A stretch of 64,000 bases of DNA. Source: a virus. The DNA lies in the IMG/VR virus record IMGVR_UViG_3300042691_012890, positions 24,602 to 88,601 of that record; one strand, 5' to 3'. The position numbers and the translations under genes are program-made. A model generated the notes under the pieces. That model was not told the DNA's origin, did no database searches, and saw nothing but the letters and a program-made list of their open reading frames with translations. Positions 16,521-24,296 of this stretch are shown piece by piece (the stretch's first letter is position 1; each line of letters begins with the position of its first letter).

Positions 16521-17028
16521 ATGATCTGGTCACCTTGGAATGTAGGCTGTCATGGACATCGCGCAAGTCATCGTGTTGACGCTGTAGAGTTGGAACATCA
16601 AAACTTTTTGCTTTTTTGGCAACCGACTTCTCAGCAGCAGCCTTGATTGCTGCCATTCTCATTTGTGCAGGAGTGAGTTGAACTGGCTCAGTTCCGCGTT
16701 GTTTGTTCAATGCAGCAACTTCATCTGGCGACCAAACTCTGCCCTTGTCGGCTTTCTGAGAAACTCCAGCACCACCATGTTCTCCGCCAACGGCAAGACC
16801 CTTCGTAGCACCATAGGCAGTTGCGCTTGCTGCTGCAAGTTGCTTTGCTCTTACAGTTGGCTTGACTTCTTTGGATGCTTGCTTGACGCTTTCTCCAGCC
16901 CCATGACCGCTTGACTTGAGCCATGATTGAAATGCTGGATTCTTAGCATGAACTTTCTTTAGTCTGTCTTGCATTACTTTTGAACCAGAAGTAAATGCTT
17001 TATCCCATGCTTTTGTTGGATCTGCCAT
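14995..17028 (-). CDS. Modular polyprotein-like internal head protein with EEVEQIDE linkers, 677 aa
   Basis: The protein is a chain of basic, Lys/Ala-rich helical modules separated by seven linkers: DEEVELDEMD, KEEVEQIDELKK, KEEVELEEGK, KEEVEQIDEANM, FEEVEQIDEVTK, KEEAEQVDERN and NEESEISEEGK. Each linker ends in I/L/V-x-E, matching the L/I-x-E consensus cut by T4 prohead protease gp21. The module after the second linker (LKKKTLQSYKSKAQNEI) is of a kind I recall from many environmental T4-like phages. I infer a scaffold or internal polyprotein cut into DNA-binding peptides during head maturation. No catalytic motif is visible. Confidence 0.65.
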   Translation of the reverse strand: MADPTKAWDKAFTSGSKVMQDRLKKVHAKNPAFQSWLKSSGHGAGESVKQASKEVKPTVRAKQLAAASATAYGATKGLAVGGEHGGAGVSQKADKGRVWSPDEVAALNKQRGTEPVQLTPAQMRMAAIKAAAEKSVAKKAKSFDVPTLQRQHDDLRDVHDSLHSKVTRSSMDEEVELDEMDKSQPSSSRGAEGLALGKKANPVKRDKVKSGALKILQKQYKKVKEEVEQIDELKKKTLQSYKSKAQNEIESMAKDLRGKEYQTVNPQKIKNRASGIKLATAKLKKEEVELEEGKIAKALAVGAMSLASMGAKAHTDTTKSVAQLAAERPALAQRLQDIGATGQVPASDVRAAELQRKQDQEMPASERRAKELKKEEVEQIDEANMRFDYEAAARPKSSDVKNFLNRNKNRRAAAATKKYIRRMTKLGGLGPNQTKKDTEAHMKAYFEEVEQIDEVTKQEAEAALGGPVKEKPTMPPGKQPAGHRYVRNLARRAMKAGLKKEEAEQVDERNLENKKKKDNWVRAKGVEAAIKGKVPFDRGHSPLRSGREVLAREDIMNEEPKDAADAGEYDYEGDMAKSQLRSIMHNAKRMHDMLEDNTNLPEWVQSKITLAEDYISTTANYMQGEMNEESEISEEGKIAVTPSEKSLAKYHGNPNKITYGDVIKARIRSAAKKAIEG

Positions 17029-17029
17029 G

Positions 17030-17299
17030 TTAATACTCGCTAATCTGTAGTTTTAAATCCGTTGTTCCGCGCTTTATTCTATGGAAGGTATATGACGGAA
17101 TCACATACTCTTTCCCAACTATCAAAGGCTCTGGAAGGTCATCTTCGAACTGAATTTCCCAGCCTTCTCCTTCCAAAACAGTCACAATTCTATTATTTTT
17201 ATCGCGATGCCATACTAATTCTTCGTTCAAAACGTCCTTCGAGAATGTTCTGAAGAACGTTTTATTATTTAGTTTTTCGTCGGTATATGCTGACACCAT
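17030..17299 (-). CDS. Small cupin-like protein, 89 aa
   Basis: The ATG at 17297-17299 overlaps the stop of the upstream gene (TAATG), giving MVSAYTDEKLNNK. The region ELVWHRDKNNRIVTVLEGEG followed by VGKEYVIPSYTFHRI has the spacing of a compact cupin barrel with His at both motif positions. The family appears widely in T4-like phages without a known role. Metal binding is possible. Confidence 0.65.
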   Translation of the reverse strand: MVSAYTDEKLNNKTFFRTFSKDVLNEELVWHRDKNNRIVTVLEGEGWEIQFEDDLPEPLIVGKEYVIPSYTFHRIKRGTTDLKLQISEY

Positions 17300-19905
17300 T
17301 ACCACCAAGTCTTCCCAGAGTTGCTAAAGAATCTTGGCCATCTGCAAGCCCAGTACGAAGCCGAGGTCTTATCCTTGTTGGTCAAGCAGCGATGACGAGC
17401 GACGAAAGAACGAACTCTGGCTGGATCATTAAATTTCTTAGCCATTCCAGATTGACTGAAGCGAACCTTCTTTACGCCACCATCGCCTGTACGGACATAA
17501 ACCGCACCGCCGCCGCCTTCGCGCCATGGCTTGCCGATACCTTTACCATCTGTTGGGTCGGATTCTTCTTTCATAGGAACCGAATACTCTCTATACGGAT
17601 CAAACTCATCATCGTCAGATCTGTGTTCTTTACCGCCCATTCGATTTACAATTCTATTGTAGAGTTTAGATCTCGATGGCTCATCGCTGCTGCCAGCAAA
17701 TACCATTGTTTTTAAACCGTGTTTTTTCGCGTGTTTTTGTGCAATAGACTTAACTGTTGAGATGATTGAAGAAGCCTTTCCACCACCTTCGCCAGTAATT
17801 TCATGTTCCCCTGCTTCAAAATATTTTCTGTCTCCATGTTTACCTACTGGGACAAAATCTGCAGGTTTTTTTCCGTGATACCCGAACGATAAACTGCCCT
17901 TTTTACCTTGAAAGCGATTAATTGAGACAGAATAAGTATGTTGTAGATTTCCTTTTCCTGGGATTCGGAATGTGTACAGGTGTTCAGGTCCATTTTCGCT
18001 TTTAGGGTCTTCTGGGCGTAAAGTCCCGTGATATGTGTGTGGATAAACTGTGTTGAACACCTCATCAATTTGTTCCATATCTTCTTCGAATGGATAGTCA
18101 AGAATCACTTCCCGACCTTCGTAGATTGCCGTTTCACCGATGTCTGAATTGAGCATATCGGCTTCCCATTCATCAGCAGGAGTATATTGTCCTTCTGCAT
18201 ATAGACGCTTGGCTTCGTTTATCATCTCAAAGAACATATCTGATCCTGGACGGAAGACGTTTTCAGTGAACGAAATCTTATTCTCGAGATGGTACTCAAC
18301 GGCTTCTCTAAGTTTTTCTTCTCTCGTAAAAACAGAAGTGATTGGCAATCCATCCACTGTCATGTTTAATCTGTCTGGAGAAGGTGGCTTAGATTTTGTT
18401 TTTTTTGGTTTTAGCGTCGGAGTGACATCTACTCCATCAACAGTTTCTTTTCTTAAACTTCTAAAATCTTTTTTGGCATAAGCAGCAGTTTCATTACACT
18501 GACAATCGCCGCCGCATCCGCAATCTGTTTCTAATGGAGTTTCAATTTCTTGCTCTTGACCAGGAGTCATAGCAATAGCATGTTTTTTATACTCATCAGT
18601 TCCTACTAATTGCATTTCAGAAATATTGTTTTCTCTTGCTGCCAATACTTTTGTTCTATTACCCTTTCTAGGTAGTCTGCGAAGTTTTTTTGGTAGTTCT
18701 TCTTGAAGTTCTTCTTCCTCTTTTACTGGAACGCAATTAGGAACTTTTTTCCCATTCTTAGTTTTCATGCCGATTGCGGTATAACCCTTCCAGCATGCAT
18801 TTTTTAGATCGCCAGTAGCCTTTTTAATTTCAGTTAGCGATTTTGGTCTAGGTTCATCTTTTTTTTCAATTTCTTTCATTTCTAAACCTAGAGAGATAAC
18901 TCTTTCTAGGAGTTTCTGAATTTCGCTAGCAAAGAAAACTTTCTCCATTTCTGAAGATTCGTTTAGATTGATTGAGTTATTGAATACATGTGCCTCAACA
19001 AACGCAGCAAGTTTTTCTGTCTTTAGGAATTTATCAATACGCTTGTTTTCTTGAATAGGATTCTCGCGTTGTTCATTGCGTAGACGTGAGACTTTATTGG
19101 TAACAGAAACGTAAACGAAATCGTAGGTGTATCCGTGCTCATGCAACATGTCTTGAATCTTAGCAATTCGCGATTCATCTAATGCGCCATTAATGACGAG
19201 ATTAGTTTTGCTCTCATACAATTCATTTGCTGATTGATTTAGAATTTGATCAGCCTGTACCTCTGTGAGATCAAAGCGTGAAAAGATGTTATTCAAAACA
19301 TAGTCTTTTCCGCTACCAGGTGCACCAAGTAAGAAGATTCCAATAGGATTGATTGATTCCATTTGCATTCCCGCTTTTACTGTGTCGTGTATTTGTTTGC
19401 CAAGTTTTTTATCACTGTAGTGTGAGACGAACTCATCTTTCTTTCCAGCAGCAACTAGACCGCGAAGTTTAGATGCTGACATTCCTTCTGCGCCTTCGGC
19501 ATCTGGATCGCGATGTCCTGCTGACTTAACTTCCACTTTTTTAATTCCAGGAAATTCTTTTTTACGATATTTCGTTAGCAATCCCTGAAACTCAGCAACG
19601 CGATCAGAACCAACAATCATTGTCACATGAGTATGACCTTTTGATTCTAGGTGTTTCATCGCATCAATTGCTGTTCTAACTTTTTCGTGAGAAATAACAT
19701 TTGCCTCAGGAAACAATTTGCGCATAGCGCCCACTTTTTCCTCATGCGACATTGGATTTTTCTTAGGATCTTGCGTACGAGTAGGAAAAATATAATGAGT
19801 TCCACCAGTTGATTCGGCGTGATCCTGAACTGCCTTTACCAGTTTACCATGACCCTGTTCGGTAGGAGGATTGAACCTGCCAAAGGTAAATGTTGCTTTA
19901 CTCAT
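17299..19905 (-). CDS. Large multidomain protein: nucleotidyltransferase-like, P-loop kinase-like and C-terminal modules, 868 aa
   Basis: Residues 1 to about 175 look like an adenylyl/cytidylyltransferase of the NMNAT superfamily: TFTFGRFNPPTEQGHGKL replaces the HxGH site and GMSASKLR (141-148) fits the ISSTxxR motif. Residues 185-330 carry a P-loop GAPGSGKD (194-201), like small kinases. A middle region has Cys-rich TDCGCGGDCQCN. Then comes an EEDMEQIDE linker (about residue 607), a GNAT-like region, and a C-terminal module with a Cys near RHRC and ASYWACRWPRF seen in other phage proteins. The linker and location suggest head packaging. Combined NAD or nucleotide metabolism is possible, not shown. 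Confidence 0.65.
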   Translation of the reverse strand: MSKATFTFGRFNPPTEQGHGKLVKAVQDHAESTGGTHYIFPTRTQDPKKNPMSHEEKVGAMRKLFPEANVISHEKVRTAIDAMKHLESKGHTHVTMIVGSDRVAEFQGLLTKYRKKEFPGIKKVEVKSAGHRDPDAEGAEGMSASKLRGLVAAGKKDEFVSHYSDKKLGKQIHDTVKAGMQMESINPIGIFLLGAPGSGKDYVLNNIFSRFDLTEVQADQILNQSANELYESKTNLVINGALDESRIAKIQDMLHEHGYTYDFVYVSVTNKVSRLRNEQRENPIQENKRIDKFLKTEKLAAFVEAHVFNNSINLNESSEMEKVFFASEIQKLLERVISLGLEMKEIEKKDEPRPKSLTEIKKATGDLKNACWKGYTAIGMKTKNGKKVPNCVPVKEEEELQEELPKKLRRLPRKGNRTKVLAARENNISEMQLVGTDEYKKHAIAMTPGQEQEIETPLETDCGCGGDCQCNETAAYAKKDFRSLRKETVDGVDVTPTLKPKKTKSKPPSPDRLNMTVDGLPITSVFTREEKLREAVEYHLENKISFTENVFRPGSDMFFEMINEAKRLYAEGQYTPADEWEADMLNSDIGETAIYEGREVILDYPFEEDMEQIDEVFNTVYPHTYHGTLRPEDPKSENGPEHLYTFRIPGKGNLQHTYSVSINRFQGKKGSLSFGYHGKKPADFVPVGKHGDRKYFEAGEHEITGEGGGKASSIISTVKSIAQKHAKKHGLKTMVFAGSSDEPSRSKLYNRIVNRMGGKEHRSDDDEFDPYREYSVPMKEESDPTDGKGIGKPWREGGGGAVYVRTGDGGVKKVRFSQSGMAKKFNDPARVRSFVARHRCLTNKDKTSASYWACRWPRFFSNSGKTWW

Positions 19906-21041
19906 ATTTTTGCTCTTAATAGTGCGCTTCTTGCACGATTTGCTTTACTAAATTCTAAGCGATTTACAAGTTTAATTCCCTTAGAAACAAACCCTTCGCC
20001 GCCTGATTCTTTTCCTGCGATTTCAGTTTTGACACCGCCATGCGCAGTTTTATTTAGAGCATCTGCAAGAGCGTTAGTTGCTTGCTGAACGTGGTGATGA
20101 ATTTCAAATGAGCGATTGAAGGCTTCTTTGTTATTATCAATGTGAGCCATGTGAGCATCGCGCTGCGCTGCTTTTTGATTCTTAGCCTTCTCAGTTTTTA
20201 CTTTGTCGATTTCTTTTTGTAATCTTCCGCCGAGGTGTTTCTTATAACCTTCGACGCTTGGCTTTTCGCCAGTATCAAGAGTTGAGTTTATATAAGTTCT
20301 TAAGTGTGTTTCATGACCTGCTAAATGACCATAGTCATGGTTTTTCATTAGAGACTGAGCAGCAGAAATATGTTCTAGGACTTTCTTTTTTGCTGCAGCA
20401 GGAATTTTTTGTTGTTCTTTTGAAACTGAGTGATCAACCAAATGCACATCTGGGTGAGAACGGAATTCTGACTGATCAATAACAGGCGTCGCCTTACGCT
20501 TTGGTCCTTTGAGTTCAGTATGAAGTGCTATACTGACTCTAGATTTAGCAAGTTTTTTGCCTTCTGAAGAATCTTTAGGGACTGAATATGAGACTGTATT
20601 AGGTGTGTGTCCAATACGACCACCCTTTTCTTCACGAGTTTCAGGTGTGGACATAAACCCACCCTGCCATTCTCCAGATCTATTAGGAAGAATTTTATGA
20701 GCGTGTGCAAGAATAGTCTTTAATGGACTTGCTAGATAAGGCTTGTGTCCATGCTGACGTTCAATGTCATCATTAGAATAATTATAACTTGAACCAGCGC
20801 CTTTATACTTTACTCCGACTTTGCCTGTGTCATCTCTTTTGATTTGAAATGACATTCTGTCGTCAATTTTACGAGTGGCTGGGGTACGACCCATCGCAAC
20901 ACCCCTGAGTGTAGTCAGAGCATGTTGCGCGGGTTTCGGACCATCAAACGTCAGATCGGAAGGGTGCTCTATGTGCTGAATGCCAACTGCTTCTTTGGCT
21001 TCTGATAGAAATGATTCTACGAATAGTCGAAATCGTTGCAT
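19902..21041 (-). CDS. Probable internal head protein, DUF6267-like, 379 aa
   Basis: MQRFRLFVESFLSEAKEAVG at the N-terminus resembles a capsid targeting sequence with FLSE as cleavage site. The following HIEHPSDLTFDG, VGVKYKGAGSSYNYSNDDIE and HGHKPYLASPLKTIL segments match the DUF6267 family of T4-like phages, as I recall it. Relatives usually have KxDG, a ligase/nucleotidyltransferase-like signature; here that position is RKIDDRMSF, so the residue may be lost. It is the first gene of the internal-protein operon, behind a CTAAATA element. Confidence 0.65.
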   Translation of the reverse strand: MQRFRLFVESFLSEAKEAVGIQHIEHPSDLTFDGPKPAQHALTTLRGVAMGRTPATRKIDDRMSFQIKRDDTGKVGVKYKGAGSSYNYSNDDIERQHGHKPYLASPLKTILAHAHKILPNRSGEWQGGFMSTPETREEKGGRIGHTPNTVSYSVPKDSSEGKKLAKSRVSIALHTELKGPKRKATPVIDQSEFRSHPDVHLVDHSVSKEQQKIPAAAKKKVLEHISAAQSLMKNHDYGHLAGHETHLRTYINSTLDTGEKPSVEGYKKHLGGRLQKEIDKVKTEKAKNQKAAQRDAHMAHIDNNKEAFNRSFEIHHHVQQATNALADALNKTAHGGVKTEIAGKESGGEGFVSKGIKLVNRLEFSKANRARSALLRAKI

Positions 21042-21071
21042 TGCCCTTCCACGCTGTGGGAGAATATTATC

Positions 21072-21078
21072 TATTTAG
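21072..21078 (-). promoter_or_regulatory. Late-type promoter element CTAAATA
   Basis: On the minus strand ACTAAATAGAT overlaps the stop codon of the rmlD-like gene and lies about 30 bases upstream of the ATG at 21041. It would start the internal-head-protein operon late in infection, separating it from the sugar and replication genes upstream. Confidence 0.5.
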
Positions 21079-21866
21079 TATAGATTAGGTTTCATTGTAC
21101 TCACAGCATTTACAAGAGCATCACGAACATCTGACATTGCGTCATATGCTGGAATGGTGCAAGTAGAACGACCTGCCGCCGTTGCAGCGCGGAATTCGTC
21201 TGGCGTAAACCACTGAGGCTGGATACCCATAATCTCAGCGAGTTCATGCATGTTCACAGAACCCTTGTTGACTAGGTTATAATACCCATCTGGAGCCTCA
21301 TCCAACATCAAATCGCAGGCTACATTGACCGCTTCATCAAGATCTGTCAAAGAATTTTGACCTGCATCGATCAATTTTGCGTTTTTGGCGTAGTTGTAGA
21401 CCTTGTATAGGTAGTTTTTTGGCTCAACCTTACCCGTAAATGGCATACGAATACGATAGACCTGAGCCTTATCGCCCAAGTATACGTCTGAAACGCCCTT
21501 TGCAACTGAATAGGTGCTGCCAAAGAAGTTTGGTGGGGCATCTACGGTTTGAATATCGCCTGTATAGATACAACCGCTTGAAAAATGCGACATTCTGACG
21601 CCATTTTCCTCAGCAGCGGCATACAAAAGTCCTGGATAAATTGCGTTCCCGTAAACTGTATTCTGCTTATCCAATTCACAAGCATCCACGTTTGGAGTTC
21701 CAGTTACGCCAGCGCAATTTACCACCCAATCATAACGGTTTTTGTGTAAAGCACTGATTGCAGAATTGTGGGATGCCATTGTTACGACAAATCCACGCTC
21801 CACCAAATTGTCGAATACCTTTTTACCTGTCCAACCACGACCAACTACTAGAAAATGCATAATCAT
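21075..21866 (-). CDS. RmlD-like NDP-sugar reductase (SDR family), 263 aa
   Basis: The N-terminus MIMHFLVVGRGWTGKKVFD has a Rossmann glycine motif (GRGWTGKKV) and NCAGVTGTPNVD follows. The SDR active site appears as Ser/Tyr/Lys with FFGSTYSVAKG (YxxxK). RmlD reduces dTDP-4-keto-rhamnose to dTDP-rhamnose; at 263 residues this is slightly shorter. It is three bases after rmlA, so the three sugar genes form one operon. No rmlC epimerase is in the window, so the end product may be another dTDP-6-deoxyhexose. GAGGG seven bases upstream supports the ATG at 21866. Confidence 0.75.
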   Translation of the reverse strand: MIMHFLVVGRGWTGKKVFDNLVERGFVVTMASHNSAISALHKNRYDWVVNCAGVTGTPNVDACELDKQNTVYGNAIYPGLLYAAAEENGVRMSHFSSGCIYTGDIQTVDAPPNFFGSTYSVAKGVSDVYLGDKAQVYRIRMPFTGKVEPKNYLYKVYNYAKNAKLIDAGQNSLTDLDEAVNVACDLMLDEAPDGYYNLVNKGSVNMHELAEIMGIQPQWFTPDEFRAATAAGRSTCTIPAYDAMSDVRDALVNAVSTMKPNLY

Positions 21867-21868
21867 AA

Positions 21869-22741
21869 TTAAACCCTCATTGTCAAAATTTTGTTTAGAT
21901 ACTTACCATAATCCGACTTCTTATACTTATTCGCCGCATATTCAAGATCCCATGCAGAAATCCATTCATTACGATATGCAATTTCTTCAGGGCAAGCAAT
22001 CATCGTTCCAGTTCTACGCTGGACTGAACCGACGAACGTTGACGCCTCAGCCAATGATTCAAACGTACCTGTATCAATCCAAGCAATACCACGGTTTAGA
22101 TACTCAACGTTGACCTGATTCTGTTCTAGATACATTCGATTCAGATCAGTAATTTCCAACTCACCACGAGCAGATGGCTTGAGTTGTTTTGCATACTCAA
22201 CAACCTTGTTGTCATAGAAATACAATCCAGTAACGGCATAGTTACTTGGAGCAACTTCTGGCTTTTCAATAATGTCTACGGGGTCGCCATTCTCATCAAG
22301 TTTCAAAACCCCGAATCGTTCTGGATCATGTACATGATAGGCAAACAATGTACAGCCAGGATTACTCTGTGCGAAATTGAAACGATTGATTAGATCATTT
22401 CCATAAAAAATGTTATCGCCAAGAATCAAAGCAACGTCGCTCTTCCCAATCCACTTTTCAGCAATTAGAAAACACTCAGCAATACCATTAGGTTGTAACT
22501 GAGTTTCGTAAGATATTTGTAAACCCCACTGATTTCCATTACCGATTAGATTCTCGAATGGTGCTCTATCAGCAGGTGAAGTGATAATCATAATATCACG
22601 AATGCCAGCAAGCATCAGCGTCGACAATGGATAATATACCAGCGGCTTGTCATAAACTGGCAATAGTTGCTTGGATACAACTTTCGTGCATGGATAGAGA
22701 CGAGTTCCCAACCCACCACTCAATATAATTCCCTTTCTCAT
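21869..22741 (-). CDS. rmlA: Glucose-1-phosphate thymidylyltransferase
   Basis: MRKGIILSGGLGTRLYPCTK is the classic RmlA nucleotide-binding loop, followed by VYDKPLVYYPLSTLMLAGI, LILGDNIFYG (metal Asp), and WIDTGTFESLAEAS. The length matches bacterial RmlA (about 290 aa). It condenses glucose-1-phosphate with dTTP to dTDP-glucose. The ATG at 22739-22741 overlaps the rmlB stop (ATGA) and has GGAG eight bases upstream, so I use it instead of a start three codons earlier. Confidence 0.95.
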   Translation of the reverse strand: MRKGIILSGGLGTRLYPCTKVVSKQLLPVYDKPLVYYPLSTLMLAGIRDIMIITSPADRAPFENLIGNGNQWGLQISYETQLQPNGIAECFLIAEKWIGKSDVALILGDNIFYGNDLINRFNFAQSNPGCTLFAYHVHDPERFGVLKLDENGDPVDIIEKPEVAPSNYAVTGLYFYDNKVVEYAKQLKPSARGELEITDLNRMYLEQNQVNVEYLNRGIAWIDTGTFESLAEASTFVGSVQRRTGTMIACPEEIAYRNEWISAWDLEYAANKYKKSDYGKYLNKILTMRV

Positions 22742-23685
22742 AAGTACCACTCCACTGTCTTTTCAAGACCATGTATAATATTAGTTTTCGCTTTCCATCC
22801 AAGTTCATTGTAAATCTTTTCAGCATTCATAGCATAACGCATATCGTGACCCTTTCTGTCTGTCACGAAATTTAACCAATCAGTATAACGATTGACATCC
22901 TTACCCATAATCTCAAGAATCAATTTGATCATTTGAATGTTTGTCAATTCAACTCCACCACCGATATTGTATCGCTCGCCAGATTTGAAATTCTGACCGA
23001 TCGTCAACAAAGCCTCGCAGTGATCTTCGACAAACAACCAATCGCGAACGTTGATGCCCTGCCCATAAACAGGGATTGGTGTATTGTTTTTGATGTGGCG
23101 AATAATCGTTGGAATAAACTTTTCGTTGTGCTGACGAGGACCGTAGTTATTCGAACAATTAGTCACAACCGCGTCAATCTTATGTGTGTTTACATAAGCA
23201 CGAACCAAATGGTCGCTGGCTGCTTTGGTTGCTGAGTATGGATTGCGAGGATCATATGGAGTTGTTTCACTAAACTCAGGATCATTAGGACCAAGACTTC
23301 CATAGACCTCATCAGTCGAAACATGGACTAACTTGCCGCCATACTTGCGAATGCACTTTAGAATGTTGTGAGTGCCATTAATATTAGTGCTGAGGAAATC
23401 ATCGTCACCACGAATAGAATTGTCAACGTGAGACTCAGCAGCAAAATGAAACGTAATGTCTGGTTCATAGGTGTGATAGATCCCATCCAGTGAATCTAGA
23501 TTGCGAATGTCGACTTTCTTGACGGTAAGTCGCCAATCGTCGTAGTATCCGTTTAGATTTGATCCGTTAGCAGCGTATGACTGATTGTCAAGAACGACAA
23601 TCTCATCGCTAGGATATTTTTTCAGGTGAGAGATTACAAAATTAGAACCAATAAATCCCAAACCGCCAGTCACAAATGTCGTCAT
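22738..23685 (-). CDS. rmlB: dTDP-glucose 4,6-dehydratase
   Basis: The N-terminus TFVTGGLGFIGSNFV is the NAD-binding motif GxxGxxG, HFAAESHVDNSI and STDEVYGSLG are diagnostic of RmlB, and NPYSATKAASDHL carries the catalytic YxxxK. The enzyme converts dTDP-glucose to dTDP-4-keto-6-deoxyglucose. It overlaps the upstream and downstream genes by four bases. Phages carry such genes to change host surface glycans or to make sugars for DNA or virion glycosylation. Confidence 0.94.
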   Translation of the reverse strand: MTTFVTGGLGFIGSNFVISHLKKYPSDEIVVLDNQSYAANGSNLNGYYDDWRLTVKKVDIRNLDSLDGIYHTYEPDITFHFAAESHVDNSIRGDDDFLSTNINGTHNILKCIRKYGGKLVHVSTDEVYGSLGPNDPEFSETTPYDPRNPYSATKAASDHLVRAYVNTHKIDAVVTNCSNNYGPRQHNEKFIPTIIRHIKNNTPIPVYGQGINVRDWLFVEDHCEALLTIGQNFKSGERYNIGGGVELTNIQMIKLILEIMGKDVNRYTDWLNFVTDRKGHDMRYAMNAEKIYNELGWKAKTNIIHGLEKTVEWYL

Positions 23686-24296
23686 AAATTATTTTTATAA
23701 ACCTTCTTCAAAAATTTATTCCAAATTTTAGGGTCCTGTTTACGAAAAGTTTGGCGATACATAAAGATCGCCTCACACTCGCGCCAACTGATCTTATGCG
23801 CTTTTCGTAATTTATTTATATTCAGTTTCTCAGCCTGTGTTTCGTATGCATGAGCATCCAGTTCGTCGGGATTGCCATAGTACATAGCCTTCAACTTGTT
23901 CTGCTTCGGCTTCGGCTTGTATTCTTTTTGCAAAAGCAATGGACGACCTTTTTGCTGATACTTGTGCCGATACTCATGATGAATGGCTCGAATGATCTTC
24001 ACAGCCAGATTCACCGCACCCTTCTCAGTTATAATTGCCTTCTTAGAGTCTTTCGGGAAACTCAACTTGATGAAGATGTGCTCAGGAATAAAGTCTGAAA
24101 TACGATTGCAATAATGACCGCTGACAATAATATTATGATCCTTATAATACTCAGAGTCAAATCTATCAGAGCCAAAAGTAACAATGTTTCGATTGAATGT
24201 TCGATTCAAACTACGAATGATAGAAGGTACGCTCTTTTCACCAACCCAATCTTCGGCAAGAGCATAGACCTTCTTCTCAATTCGCTGAAGTTGCAT
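23682..24296 (-). CDS. Zincin-like protein with HEYRH motif, 204 aa
   Basis: IIRAIHHEYRHKYQQKGR contains HExxH (HEYRH), the zinc-binding helix of metallopeptidases, and NPDELDAHAYE downstream supplies a candidate third ligand Glu, with overall likeness to SprT-like or small phage zincins. The N-terminal half has FGSDRFDSEYYKDHNIIV. The gene begins at the gp41 stop and ends on the rmlB start. Substrate unknown; a DNA-protein-crosslink or processing role is only a guess from neighbours. Confidence 0.65.
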   Translation of the reverse strand: MQLQRIEKKVYALAEDWVGEKSVPSIIRSLNRTFNRNIVTFGSDRFDSEYYKDHNIIVSGHYCNRISDFIPEHIFIKLSFPKDSKKAIITEKGAVNLAVKIIRAIHHEYRHKYQQKGRPLLLQKEYKPKPKQNKLKAMYYGNPDELDAHAYETQAEKLNINKLRKAHKISWRECEAIFMYRQTFRKQDPKIWNKFLKKVYKNNL

